62,778 bases of DNA, taken from assembly GCF_001949145.1 (NCBI RefSeq), contig NW_019091541.1:1-62778 (forward strand), read 5' to 3'. This stretch comes from Acanthaster planci (taxonomy: Eukaryota; Echinodermata; Asteroidea; Valvatida; Acanthasteridae). Each line of letters starts with the position of its first letter. The stretch's first letter is position 1. Below the pieces are notes generated by a model, which was not told where the DNA came from, did no database searches, and was given only the letters and a program-made list of their open reading frames with translations. This document shows positions 23,501 through 34,644 of this stretch, one piece after another. The position numbers and the translations under genes were made by a program.

Positions 23501-26271
23501 GTAGTGGTCCATGGAGGCGGTGAAGTGAGTTTGGTGGATGTGCGGAGGGGCCATGCTTTGTGCGTCATAGCACTGCGAGAGGCAGACTGCAGACTGACGG
23601 CTGTGGTCCCACCAGTCCTGACACCGGCAGCCAACGCAAACATGCTTTATGTCAAAGGTAGTAATCCAAAATATGCTCTGATGTTGACACCACAATCTGA
23701 CCAGGAAACACATTCCCCATTGTGCATGGCAGATATTTCAAACAAGTCACACATAATAAAATTTGTAACCAATTTAACAGCCAATTAGATGGCCTGGCTA
23801 AGCAGATGAGCAAGATTCAAGATCCAAATTTATTACTGTCCATGCAAAAATTCACATAGAAATTTACTTTGCATTGGCTTGTTACAAAACAGTTATTACA
23901 TTCATTGACATTACATTTACGATCAATAACAAAACAAGATTGCATTTAAAGTAACACAAATGGCAATCACTGTCTAGCTAGAGAGATAGCAATTTACCTA
24001 ATGATATTGCATATTATCACCCTTTATTATTTTTATGAAAGTGTGTGGGGGGGAATATCCAAATAAATAGTTACCTTCTTACATTTGCATTATAACAGCA
24101 GATGGAAAAAAGAATGTTCTGGGTCAAATATGTCTTGTGAGTTGCTCTCATCTTGCTAGAACTTTCTTCCTCTGCTGTATAGCATTTGGAATGCAGTTCA
24201 CAGTCAACTGACAACATTGCTGGAAAAAAGTTTCTTAGCAAAAGTGGGTCAGCTGACGAACTGTCTTGAGATGTGCATTGTCAAGTGATTCAAGATGAAG
24301 TCCAATAAGTCAGTGCCATACAGTGGGAAGTGACACACCAATGTTATGACTGGATTTCCGGGCTGGCATGAAAAAGAGGAGAAAAAATTGTCAGACATAA
24401 GCTACTAGCTAGACCTGAAAAAGAGTGATGTCTGTATGCACAATTGGCTCTGTGCCAAGGATCTCAGTCAAGAAACAACAGTTCTGGCTGCCTAACCGGC
24501 AGTGGTATAACTATGGGGGCAGCACGTGCCTCCCAACATAAATCTGCACCCCAATCAACCCCAAATTGACATTTTGAAATGTACAGCGTATTTAATTTGC
24601 TTCCATGCAGTAAGCTCTTGAAAAAAAATGCCTGCAACCCCCAGGCACCCTCATTGAAATTCATCATGGTTACACTGCAGACAGGTACAGATATTGTAGA
24701 TCACATTAAATTAGAATTTTGTCAACAAATGAAGATGGAGAGATTGTTTCTAAGAATGGAAGAGATTGTAGAGATTGCTTTAATCCTAAACATACAGAAC
24801 CCAGCACAAGGGAAGGAAGCTAGGGGTAACATCTGGTCCTCAAACGTAAACCATTTTCTTTTTTTCTTTAAACCTAGCCATGATCAATCCAGCCAGATTG
24901 CATTAAAATTGAAACTGCACCTGGTGAGTCAGGATTATATTAAGACATCTGTTGCATTTTTCCCAATTTCCACAGGTGTGAGGGAAGCCAGTGAAGACTT
25001 GGAGGAGACACGGGACAGCAGCAACATGTTTGTCTTTCCTCTCCGTTCTTTTCCGGCTCTCGATCCCTTCATAAAGAACCCAGTACACCCCCAGCCGTAC
25101 AGCCTACATGTTACGGTGCAGAAGCGGTTTGACTGGATGCTTTCAAATAGGTAACATAATTTCCCCGTAATCGCTGTAGACTCACTTGATGTATAGTGCA
25201 TAATTGGTCCATATACAAGTACCCCATTTCACAGAATGGCAGCATTACTCACAGGTGGGGCATCTGAGCTCAGTCATACACGCGCACGCAGTCCATTTGA
25301 CGTCATGTCAGTAGAATTGGTACAATGCGACACTAATCGTTTGCCCGAAGGAGACCACTTAATCAAATTTATGGTCAATTTCCTGCATATAATAACCTGT
25401 AAATGATCATTTGTCCTTCATTGTTCATGTGTAGCACACCATAAACGCACGTGCAGGCACAAGCCTCTTTTTTTAATGAATAAGTGCAAGGTGTATCTTA
25501 CAAAGCTTTGTGATGTGGAATATCCCTGTTTGGAGAACCATTTTATGTACACCAGATATTACCTAAATTTTACTGACAACAGGTTGTACAGTAGGTCACT
25601 CACATGTTGCTGTTTGAGAAGCATACCAGTGCAAGTTAAGTATGATTTCTAAACCAATTTGTGCTGGAGGACGCGTAAACATGATCTGGCTATGTGTAAA
25701 CATTGGCACGGCTAACATATGAGATTTCAAGTATGCCTTCACTCACCTCCGGTCGGGCACCTGAACATGTTAATGCCTCATTTGTTCTTTACATATTCAA
25801 AACATGAGAAATCTGTAGGTGCAGATACATGTAGCATGTTAAACTTAAATTTTGCCACTGTGCAGGCCTGTTGTGGTCACAAATATTGTCCCTTGGGCAG
25901 GCCGTGGTGTGTATAGAAATGTGAGATTGCAGTAAGAAATGCATGTTCTGTACAAATACGGATCAAATGACTCTTGCGAATCATCACTTGTGGCATTTGG
26001 CTATACATATATACATATATGAAAAGTTGTTCATCATATCTTGCCTTTTTTTTATTTGCAATTTTGTGGCAAGAATAACAACTTCCGGTCCACAAATGAT
26101 ATCTTGGTGAGTCACTCAATGAAGGCAAGAGTCACACAACTTGGGGATCTGCTGTTGAACTCTTTACTATACATTTGTTTTGCATTTAGACTGAGCCTGC
26201 AGAATGAGCGTCAGCAACGGATGCAGCAGCGCTGGCACCAGCTGAGTCCACAAGTCATTTCCTGCAAGTGA
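8525..26271 (+). CDS. WDR93: WDR93-like WD-repeat protein, 14 exons
   Basis: I read 14 exons: 8525-8782, 9741-9948, 10191-10325, 10722-10864, 11179-11235, 11705-11864, 12548-12722, 13275-13420, about 14651-14707, 17044-17175, 17544-17818, 23498-23657, 24976-25150 and 26190-26271. All introns are GT-AG, junction phases agree throughout, and the sum is 721 codons with stop. The start at 8525 lies in ATCACCATGC and is followed by an acidic stretch and LPQPFRLVNKIVNLIF, the conserved N-terminal block I recall for WDR93. Later exons give beta-propeller strands, such as GDYVSVGLQ, LDVWHLPRDNWL, ITCLAASP and LLAVGHGDGTLTIYD. Exon 4 encodes eight glutamines. Exon 9 is the weakest: its acceptor has a poor pyrimidine tract and was chosen for phase. 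WDR93 orthologues are, from memory, axonemal proteins of the ciliary central pair (C1d region). The identity rests on remembered family features, not a search. Confidence 0.8.
16517..16706. mobile_element. MITE with CCCCTTC termini in TTAA (copy A)
   Basis: Terminal inverted repeats TTAACCCCTTC (left) and GAAGGGGTTAA (right) bound about 182 bp. The TTAA at both ends fits a piggyBac-type target duplication. The interior word run (CACCATGCAGCTGCTG, TTCAATGGGGCCTGCTGCTGG) recurs at 62600-62660 beside another TTAACCCCTTC end. No protein is encoded. The element sits in intron 9 of the WDR93-like gene. Assignment to piggyBac is inference from TTAA and a C-rich terminus. Confidence 0.7.
18484..18612. 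repeat. Imperfect inverted repeat built of TTCCACTGGGAA words
   Basis: GGCCGTTCCACTGGGAAC at the left and GTTCCAGTGGGAATGG at the right are near complements, with further copies of the same word (ATTCCCACTGGAACG, CCGTTCCAGTGATGC) between them. It is a fold-back repeat in intron 11. The class is unknown and I see no clear target duplication. Confidence 0.5.
19965..21255 (-). mobile_element. Degenerate non-LTR retrotransposon, RT 3' part
   Basis: Minus-strand translation of 20883-21251 gives a reverse-transcriptase segment: VLYANDLQLHI (a variant of the YADD catalytic block, with N for the first D), then NDLNTIEEWAKSNCLRLN and LGCLIQSNLSW, the arrangement seen in jockey/CR1-type elements. Further along (about 20840-20700), LDYFSPVWW and VQRRATQMILRQNYMEQSY give the usual C-terminal block. 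Stops and shifts separate the pieces. The 5' part is missing. An AT-rich tail near 19965-20000 probably marks the 3' end. It lies in intron 11 of the WDR93-like gene, antisense to it. Confidence 0.75.
21812..21992. mobile_element. hAT-type MITE with 8-bp target duplication
   Basis: Left end CAGTGGCGTAACTAGGG, right end (complement) TAGTGGCGTAACTATGG. The element is bracketed by a perfect direct repeat CTTGGTTG at 21804-21811 and 21993-22000. The 8-bp duplication together with CAGTGGCG termini is the hAT pattern. Length is 181 bp with C/G-rich subterminal runs and no coding capacity. A related copy is at 24500-24677. Confidence 0.88.
22426..22536. repeat. Perfectly spaced 29-bp inverted repeat
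   Basis: Arms at 22426-22454 and 22508-22536 match at 27 of 29 positions (CCCTC.C.CTGTGTTCGTAG then TGGATAAAC) around a 53-bp loop. This could be a very short MITE or a structured transcript segment. No flanking duplication was found. Confidence 0.7.
22968..23035 (-). mobile_element. Possible tRNA-like SINE fragment
   Basis: On the minus strand a GGTTCAAATC B-box-like word follows GCCTGGTGGTCAAC at roughly tRNA spacing, with no folded cloverleaf that I can complete. It is more likely a decayed tRNA-derived SINE than a tRNA gene. Confidence 0.35.
24500..24677. mobile_element. hAT-type MITE, older copy
   Basis: The left end CAGTGGTATAACTATGGGGG and right end CATGGTTACACTG are inverted relatives of the termini of the 21812-21992 element, and the length is nearly the same (178 bp). 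The flanking octamers CTAACCGG and CAGACAGG match at only 5 of 8 positions, so the insertion is old or the edges have drifted. Confidence 0.65.
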
Positions 26272-28639
26272 TCACGCTGACTCTGTTTTCCAAATCTACA
26301 CTTGTTGCCATGTTTGAGGTGTTCAGACGACATTCTTTTAAAAAACTGTATAATACTTATAAAACGGGGTTACTTGCATGATCCTTGAAGACTTTTGAAC
26401 TGTTTGATGTGCTTGATCTTTTTTGGGGTGGTAATGAAATGAGCGATCCTTAGGCTCAGCTAGGAAAGTAACCAGTTTGCCGACTTGACCCGTTTGGCCC
26501 GGTTTTGCGTGGGAGATTATGATTAGTCATTTTGTTTACTGATGCTCAGGCATTAGTCAATTTTCTAGTGGTAATGCTCATGATCATGCAGTCAAGTATA
26601 CAATTTGGTAAGGGAACATGTTCGGGCCGGGAAACTGCAGAGGCAGAAGGAAGGAAATATCACTCGTGTTATCTCTGGTATAAAACTGATACAAAGTTCC
26701 CAGGGAACCATTCCCTTGGATTTCCAGGTACATGGAAGAATCCCCAGGGGGCAGAGTCAATCTAGGCCGCATGGTTGAATTGCTCTGATTGATACCGGAG
26801 CTGATAAAAGGCTTTTGGAAGGTCGTCACCACCCCACCCTAACATAATTGTGCTACTTAAATCCAGCAGGAATGTCAACCCATGGATTAATCTTGGTGTG
26901 GGGGGGGGGTCATCAGCGATGAATCCTTTATAGCAAAGGTCCACTTGGCATCATAGCAAAGGTCCACTTGGCAAAGGAGCTGATCATCTGTGCAATTGTG
27001 TAAGCCTGCTTTCTTTTGTACTGTTGTGTATGATTGGCAAAATTTGTCATAAACTTTGCCCCTTTTGTGACTTTGCTGGCGCCAACCTTAAAAGGATGAA
27101 TGCCATTTGACAGAGTTCCACTCAGATGACGTCTCCATGTATGCACAACCGCTGTTATCTGGCTGACTTCACCCATACATACAAACAGTCCATTGACATG
27201 ATTTCCGTCGGTATCCACCAAAAAGATTACTAGCTCAATTGATACTTGCAGGGATCAGTTTTCAGAAAGCATTACAATTCATTGTAACTTGGTATACGCA
27301 CAAGTAGATCCTGATTTTCGTAGCAAAGCATTGAAATTATACTTAGAATGAGTCCTGGCCTGCTGAGTCATTTTGCAGCACTGCTTTTGAGAGCCAAATT
27401 TGAAGACAGGAAGACGAGAAGAAGCCCAAACTTTAGAAATAAGGGAAATTCTTTCTTAACTAAAGAAACCTGTACATAAATGGACATTTAATGTACCTTT
27501 AAAACTAGAGTTGTAATTGTAAAGTACATTGACATTGATCTTGTGGGCCAATCCAAATTGCTTTGGTAGCATCGCTCCAGCAGGAGCTGATCAAGTCAAC
27601 CCTGGATTTCCTCCGCAGACTCCAGATCACAGTCAATGCCACACACATCCTAGAAGTATTTAGAAGATGTTTATTCGTCCATGGTTCACACAACCTATTC
27701 AAAAGATGTACCGATTTTCATAGAAGACGTTTCGGACACAAATTCTTTAATGTATCACATTTTAAAATCTTACTACGCCTGTATTACACAATACTTGCAT
27801 AAATCTAAGATAAGACTTGGATTATTTAATCTTTAATGCGCTTCTATGTGTAAAATGTAAATTTGGTTTGTGAAATGTATGTAGTAAACAAATCTGTCCT
27901 CTAAATAGAGTGGTTCTCTAGGTTTTCCACAAAATTTCCAGATAAAGATACTCTAATTTTATTTCAAGCTATTGTTAGGCTGAAGGTAATGTGGAATTCA
28001 ATTCATATTTCAACCACTACATTTCATTTTGTTTGCAGTCAATGTAATTTATTTTAACTACTTCCTAATTCGTCCCTACTTTTCAATGACTAAAGGGATT
28101 TGTCATTCAATCTCATTGGAAATCTAAAACTTTTGTTAACTGTGTGAACATGCAGTAGTGTTTGCAATTATGTTTTTTTATTGATACATTATGTATTTAA
28201 AGATACTTCCTGCTTTCCTTTTATTCAGTGAAAGAAATAGTAATCTCATTTTTTTTGACATGTAATTTGCTTTAATTGAAAATAGATCTGGAAATTATCC
28301 TGAACAACTAAACGATTCTGTTAATTTTATTGTTCTGGTGTAAATTGTGTTCTTTCCACCACTTTCCATCACAAACATGGACATTGGTCATTATTATTTT
28401 ATAGTCATTCTTCAACGCTCCCATCTGGCCACATAGTGAATACATTTATGGCACTTGTCATGTGTTGTCCAAACCCTTTTTCACTTTGTTAAGAGAATGA
28501 ATGGCAGCAAAGAGTAGTAAGCGCCTCATTATGTACATCTTTAACTACTTTCAATCTTCCGTGCATTAAATGAATTTGAAATCATAAGTTTTGAGTATGA
28601 AAATGAATGGCAAAAGAGGAATTCGTGTATGACACGCTG
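26272..28639. other. 3' flank and intergenic DNA
   Basis: This should contain the 3' UTR of the WDR93-like gene. I could not single out its polyadenylation signal. At 27560-27660 a GC-richer island is open in more than one frame and could be an extra exon or a repeat fragment. I cannot decide. The remainder is AT-rich with nothing coding. Confidence 0.4.
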
Positions 28640-30085
28640 ACCAGCGACACTAGGCCGCATAGCCCCCCCAATCTAGATCTACCCTTGCTGCTGTGATTGT
28701 CTGTGTGCGATTCTCATCCCTCTGGGTCAATGTCTGTCGCGCTGATTTTCAAGTCTCATTTGCAGACGTCCTTATTACATCGCAGCGCAGCGTCACTTGT
28801 CACAGTAGCCAGCTCATCATACAGGCAATCGTTTGGAATGCAGCTGTCCTTCATGCGATGCTCGACGCTGGCAGAGCAGAAATGTGCATGCTGAGTGAGC
28901 CTGCTTTCTTTAGCACAGCTGTGTTGTGGCTGTCGCACCCCTTTATGTTCAGGATACGTCGTAGGCAGCGAAGCTGGAAGCTTTTTTTCAGGTGGTTCTC
29001 CCGTCATGCATATGTCTTCCAGGATTCACTGCCTTACTGCAAAGTATTGAGGACGCATGCATCCTACACCTTAAGTTTGGTGTTTGCAGCTAGCGAGCTG
29101 TGTTTGTCACTCCACATCTCTTGCTCAGGTCTAACATGATCGCAGTAGCTTTGGTTATGCGCTTGCTGGTAACGGTGGAGCCCTGGGTAGGCCGAGGGAG
29201 TGGTCGGTGACCTTAAACACCATGTCGATGCTGAGTGATAGTGGTGTTAGGAATCCCTGGTCCATGACATTTATTTTCTTTATGCTGACAGCCCATGCTG
29301 CATGCGGGCTTGGGCGAATCTGTTGAGTTCAACAGCAGCATAAGAAAAAAAACCAAACAAACCGGTGCCAGAATGCATCCTTGCTTAACCCCGCTCCGGA
29401 TTGTGAAGGGTTCAGAGGCTCCTCCATCGTACCTGACTATGATTACTGTCTCAAGAAAGGAGACAGTAATACGTCCAACGTCTTTGTGAGATCTATGAAG
29501 TGTGGAACTTGAACGGCATCTGCTTATAACTTATACTGCTTATTTACGGTCGTACTGAAAAGATCATATGGGCTGTTTTACGGTCGTATTGAGAAGATCA
29601 TGTGGGGCTGCAGGTCTCTCAGTATGAATTCAGCATACACTAAAGATGGGTCTGTGAGGACCCGCAGTCGAGCAAATAATACACGAGCGGAGACTTTGTC
29701 CAGGACATTCAGCACGGAGATATACTCAAGTAATGTCGCTGTTGTTTTTGTACAAAGTGATGATTTGGGCGTCGTTCATGTCCTGGGGTACCTTGTCATC
29801 TCTCCAGTAAAGCACAAGAGCTTACAGGAAGTACTTCCTACTGGTCTTTGCGCATTTGTCGATTTTACATGGGGCTTAGTAGTCACATATGATAGCCAAT
29901 CGTTTGTTTTGCTGAATTCTCTCGCATTTGGCTCGGGGTGTAACTCTTTCAGGACAGGCAGGTCTTCAGTGGCGTCAAGGGATTCTTCCGAGACTGAGTT
30001 TTCTCTGGAACAGAGGTCTAGAGATTGTTCAACCCATTTTCCTATCTTCTTGTCCCCTCGGTGATAATCGCCAGGATAAGACCAG
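28640..30085 (-). mobile_element. Degenerate RTE-like LINE (RT and C-terminal parts)
   Basis: Read on the minus strand from about 30080 downward, broken pieces appear in the order of an RTE-type polymerase. First comes a WRDDKVPQDMNDAQIITLYKN block (near 29810-29740), then FLETVIIVRYDGGASEPF followed by RSGVKQGCILAP (about 29400-29360), the RT palm region before the catalytic loop. Far downstream come HRMKDSCIPNDCLYDELAT (about 28850-28800) and CNKDVCK (about 28760), the typical C-terminal tail. Stops and frameshifts interrupt it repeatedly. The long plus-strand open frames here are antisense shadows. The endonuclease part is absent. Confidence 0.8.
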
Positions 30086-30629
30086 AAAAATGTTACATAT
30101 TAAAACATTGCAAATGCATAGAAATTGATGAAAAGCTTAATAAAAACAAATATATGTTTTTGCCAACCATTATTAACAAAGGTGTGAGAAAAGTTGCACA
30201 AAACATGCCATGTGAAGGAAAAATACAGGAAAAATACAAGCAGAATCCAATGTTAGGCTGGCATTGATGTCTATAGTGTAATTCGACAACCAGAATCGGA
30301 TTACTGCAGTGGCGTTAACGCTCGTGGACGGATGGTACACGCGCGTTTCATTCCACTTTGACCAACAGGGTATAATGATTTGCCAAAGCTACAGCACGCG
30401 ATGAAGAATGTACGTGTACGTGCGGTGCCACCGCAGTTATGGCATCTCTTCCGATTATCCCTGTATCCCTGTTTCATAACAATGCGTTTCTGTATCTGTT
30501 ATCTGCCAGCTACTGCACAAACGCCTATGGTGGGGCTATCACATCAGGTAACACTGCCATGGCGCCAGTTGGTATTACATTTTTAAATGCACTTTGATAG
30601 CGAGTTCATTATTAATCTTAACTAATAAA

Positions 30630-31735
30630 CGAGTTTTGAAGGAATTCAATGTGGGTTGGGTTTTTTTTGACAGAGTGGGGAAGGAGATTCCATTCTGGAA
30701 TTGTCCATGGATATAGTGAGTGAAGGTAGAAGTTCTTGTTTGCCTGGATTCGTCGAAACTTTAAGGTGCTGTTGGTCTGCCTTGATGAACGTTTGGAGTA
30801 AACACTGGCAGGATGGCTTTTCAGATGAGAAATGTTACAAGGGATTATACCGTAAGTCTCCTTATAGATGGTGCGTGGTCGAGCTCTAATCTGGTGCGTC
30901 TGTCCTCTACAGACTCCCAACCTAGCTCACTGAGCATTGCAGAAACACTTAATGCGTAGCTATAATTCTTTAAGACGAATGTGGCTGCTCGTCTCTGGAC
31001 CTTGTCAAGTACGCTGACTGTGTTTTGTTGATGAGGATCCCATACCGCATTCATGCAGTCGTCGTACAAGAGCTTTGTAAGCTACATGCATTTCCTTGGT
31101 GAGTTTATCAGAAGCATGGAGAGTTCTTTTCAAGAGGGTTTTGTTAGCTTTGGCTGCGATTTGATTTATATCTCTGCTCCAAGTCATATCTGATGTGAGT
31201 TCGACTCCTAAATATGAGTAATGTTTGACTTCATCAATAAGCAAGTTATGACCTATTCTATACTGGTGCAGTATTGGTTTCTTTTTATGAGTCACCCTCA
31301 GGGATAAGCATTTGGAGCGATGAAGCCCAATCTGCCAGATGGATTCCCAGGTTCATAAACGGTCAGTGTCTGTCTGCAGGATGGGAAAGTCTTGTGGGGT
31401 CTTATTTTTGCGATGCGAAATGCCACCGTCTATGAAAAGACTGACACGTGATAATAATCCATTCGGCAGATCATTGACATAATCATACTAAAAATACTAA
31501 GGGCCCTTGCACTGTGCCCTGCGGGACCCCTGATAGAACTGGCAATAGCTGTGAAGACTGGCTATCGAAAACCACTTTGTGTCTTTTGGGGAAGGAGCAA
31601 TCGATCCACCTATGTACGTTGTTCCGGATTCCTAAATGTTTAAGTTTGACTAGAAGTCTGTGATGAGGAACAATATCAAAAGCCTTGCTAAAATCCATGG
31701 TGATGAGATCTGCTGGCTGCAATAATCCAATTCCT
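30630..31735 (-). mobile_element. Degenerate CR1/jockey-like LINE
   Basis: Minus-strand translation gives LITMDFSKAFDIVPHHRLL (RT motif A, with the catalytic D) and SGVPQGTVQGPLVFLV (31722-31483). After a damaged catalytic-loop region come HYSYLGVELTSDMTWSRDI (31295-31005) and then VLDKVQRRAATFVLKNY and WESVEDRRTRLEL (31069-30845). It ends in WNLLPHSVKKNPTHIEFLQN near 30650, the usual C-terminus of such elements. Frame changes and stops make it inactive. It lies head-to-tail with the RTE remnant at 28640-30085 but is a different lineage. Confidence 0.85.
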
Positions 31736-33239
31736 GCGATTTTCAGTTCTGTATCCGCGTTTCAATTGTACAAGTGACTGAACGTTTTCCACAGCCTTAG
31801 TTTACATACGAACGCGTTTAAAAATATTAAATAACTACATCTTAATAATGGAGCGAATATGTGCTTGGCCGGTCTTGAGCGATCGCTTATGGCCTGCTCA
31901 GGTGAATGGACTCGACTAACGCCCGAGCTGCAGGCAAGCTGCACTATGCATTATCAACGTCCAATCAGATCATGAATGTCATCCAAACACCCCCTCTAGT
32001 GCCATTTTATTGTATGTTCCTGACGTGAGCAGTCATAAACAATCCCCTATCCGTTGAGTAGAATTTGTGTACGCATTTTGAATTCCCAATCGTGTGGAAA
32101 GGTGCCCTGCTAAATGTACAGCGTGCTGTATACACACGAGTTCGTACAACAAACATTGCACCGTATCCGTAACATGCAAGAAACCATTGTACGCCACATA
32201 TACATGTAGCTGTTTACTTTCTACCACTTTTTATAAGCTTTTGTGAAAAGGAAAACAACAAATAAAAGGTAAAATTTCTGACTGCTTTTTTTGGCCACGA
32301 AAACGGGCACTTTTATTTTCATGTTTCTGGCTGCATCGCAGCAACTGCGATTCATAAAAAAGTGCGTATAGCAACTTGGCTGAAAACGCGTCGCGAATAC
32401 CGGTGCGATACCGGGAAAATTATTCTCTGAATAGGAAGGCGAAACTGTCTCAGGTATTTATGAATGCAAATTCAGTTAACCTACTTGGCAATGTGTATAA
32501 GGCCTAGATCTATAATTGATGCACTGGTTAACGGAATCGCATTGTGAACCAGGTAGGGCATTGCTTCTAAGCTGCATGTAGAACAATAAGGACCAGGTTA
32601 TGGTTCAACCAACCGTCAACGGCAATAAACAGTGAACCGTTTTATGTTGTACGCTCTAAGGGCCTTTATAGGACCAGGGGGCTCGAGATGGCTGATATGC
32701 TGTTGCTGGCCATAAGTACTACTTCTCAATTCGCAAGCTCAAATGGAAATAGTTTATTTCCTATTGCGCCTACTGTCACTCCTGCAACCGAAAACATAAG
32801 AAATACACAATACGCTGAGCAGGCTTCTCCAACAAGAAGCCCACAGAGTGCTAAAGTGACCATCATCCTAACACATCTCAACAAGGTTTACTCCGTTTCC
32901 ATTTATTACCACTTCGTTGTTTTTGTTTAACGGTGCGATTCTGGCGATCACGCCCGGTGACTGTGAGGTTGTCTGGATCCTCCAAGGCTTGTTCTCTTCC
33001 TCTGGCAAAAACTACACGCGTCGGGTATCCGTTGAGGCTGTTGTGATGAAAACTGTCGATAGCCATTAGCTCAATGCGGAGGCCTTCCTTGCTCGTCTTC
33101 TGCTGTCTTTAGGCGTTACGTTCATCTGCATAAGAACACGTGCTCCTTGTACAGTATTCACGACTACAATTCCATAGGAATACACGTATAAAACTCACTG
33201 GAGCTATCCCAGACATGAAAGATAGACGGTTTCGTTTCA
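31736..33239. other. Intergenic, possible extension of the SLC18-like remnant
   Basis: No supported gene. An 80-codon plus-strand frame at 32688-32927 is Ser/Thr/Pro-rich. It could be an N-terminal or loop segment of the transporter remnant that follows, but no motif proves it. Confidence 0.4.
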
Positions 33240-34644
33240 CAAAATGAGAAGCGGTTGAGAATCATGACAATCATTGGTGCTCTATATCTTGACACCTGTT
33301 ATTGGGGAGCAATCCAGCCGTTGGTCTCTGAATGGGACTGTGGGCAAAGAACAACGCAACGCTGGAGTCAACAGATTCACAGCCAGATGATGGAGACCAG
33401 ACAGAAACGAGGGCCAGTTTCGTTGTTTCCGCAATTTTCCTAGCAACTGGACCCGTGGAAGTCATCTGATCACCTATTGCTAGCACGATTGCCGATAAGC
33501 GCGGATTTGATGTTGTGATTTTATTCAGTCTTCTATGTGGCATGCTACATAGTCTCTTTTTTAGATGCTTTTACGCATCAGTTGTGATTGTTTTATTGTA
33601 TGGCATTCTTCAAGGAATATCTAGTGCTTGTGTACAAACTATTGCAGTGGCTCGTATCAGAGATTTGCATGCCTTGAAGTCTAGAGAGTGTGTTGCCTAT
33701 TATTGCCATAGGCACAAGCAAAACAGCTTTCGTTTATTCTACGGCACTCGTCAGCGGGAACTCTACCATTTCACGAAACAGAGTGCTGCTGTTGTTTCTA
33801 CCAGTCAGTTTGCTATTCCTCATTGGAGTGTCTATAACATTTCGAACTACAAATTTCCATTCGGAATCAACAACAGGCCGGAGCAAGCGAAAGCCCCGTT
33901 TTGGATTGTAATGGCGGGTCGTCCTTGATGTTCAGCTGAAAATACTGCCTGTCCTCTTATTTGTTTCGTCTGTCTGCCACACTCCTTTGGAGCCCTCCCT
34001 CGCCGTATGGATAGACTCGACCTTCGGAGTGGGCCCTGCTTCTGTGAGCTTCATCCTGGGACTCTGTGGGTTGGTTTCGATAATAGCTAACATCACCAAG
34101 CCCAACTTCTTACATGTCTCGCAGGATCGATCCTGGATATCCTGCACTCGAACACTCTGCGTGACAGGATTACCTTTGATACTAATGAACTTCTCATCGG
34201 AGATCATCTCTGCTGAGGTAGCCCTATGTTTCTCTTTCGTTGGTCTGAATGCAGTGCGTCTCGTCCTGATGCATGGTTCTACTGGGCTCCATTATAGCCA
34301 ACACCCGCAATTTCCAAGCATGCAGTCAGGTGTTTGGTATGCTAAATGTGGGGTGGGCGTTACCGTTTCTGGTTGGACCCCTCCTAGCTTCCTACCTCTT
34401 TGGATCAACCTGCGCCGTCTGCGTGATAGGAACGGCCTGTATTGCTAGCGCTCCACTTGCTATTTTCCTAGGCCAACCCGATTCAAAGTATGGACCAAAT
34501 ACATGTATCACGGAATGTTGTATAGATTGTAGCCCCGAATATAAAATGATGGCCACTAATTATGACACCCTTCCATTTACTTACAAAATTTCTGAGGAAA
34601 ATGTAAAGCCCACGTTAAAGTTGACCATCACAAACTGTTACTAA
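33240..34644 (+). pseudogene. SLC18-like (vesicular amine/ACh) transporter remnant
   Basis: Pieces of a 12-TM major-facilitator protein follow one another without introns. TM1-like IIGALYLDTCYWGAIQPL is near 33263. A segment resembling the SLC18 TM2-TM4 region, with SPIASTIADKRGF and YGILQGISSACVQTIAVARI, spans 33430-33660. TM6/7 contains LEPSLAVWIDSTFG (33980-34030), which parallels the LEP-xx-xxW block of VMAT and VAChT. The last segment, VFGMLNVGWALPFLVGPLLASYLFG (34330-34405), parallels TM11. Breaks: TGA at 33467-33469, a frame change near 33685, TAA at 33909-33911, and a frame change near 34275. A final stop is at 34642-34644. Absence of introns suggests a retrocopy, though SLC18 genes can be naturally intronless (VAChT). 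Assignment to SLC18 rather than another MFS family is by remembered motifs. Confidence 0.6.

Noticed and set aside
24579-24975. In-frame extension upstream of WDR93-like exon 13
   Set aside because: A good acceptor at 24974-24975 and the phase from exon 12 define the exon start; the upstream part includes MITE sequence.
29600-30064. 154-codon plus-strand open frame
   Set aside because: It is antisense to the RTE-like polymerase remnant; the minus strand carries the recognisable motifs.
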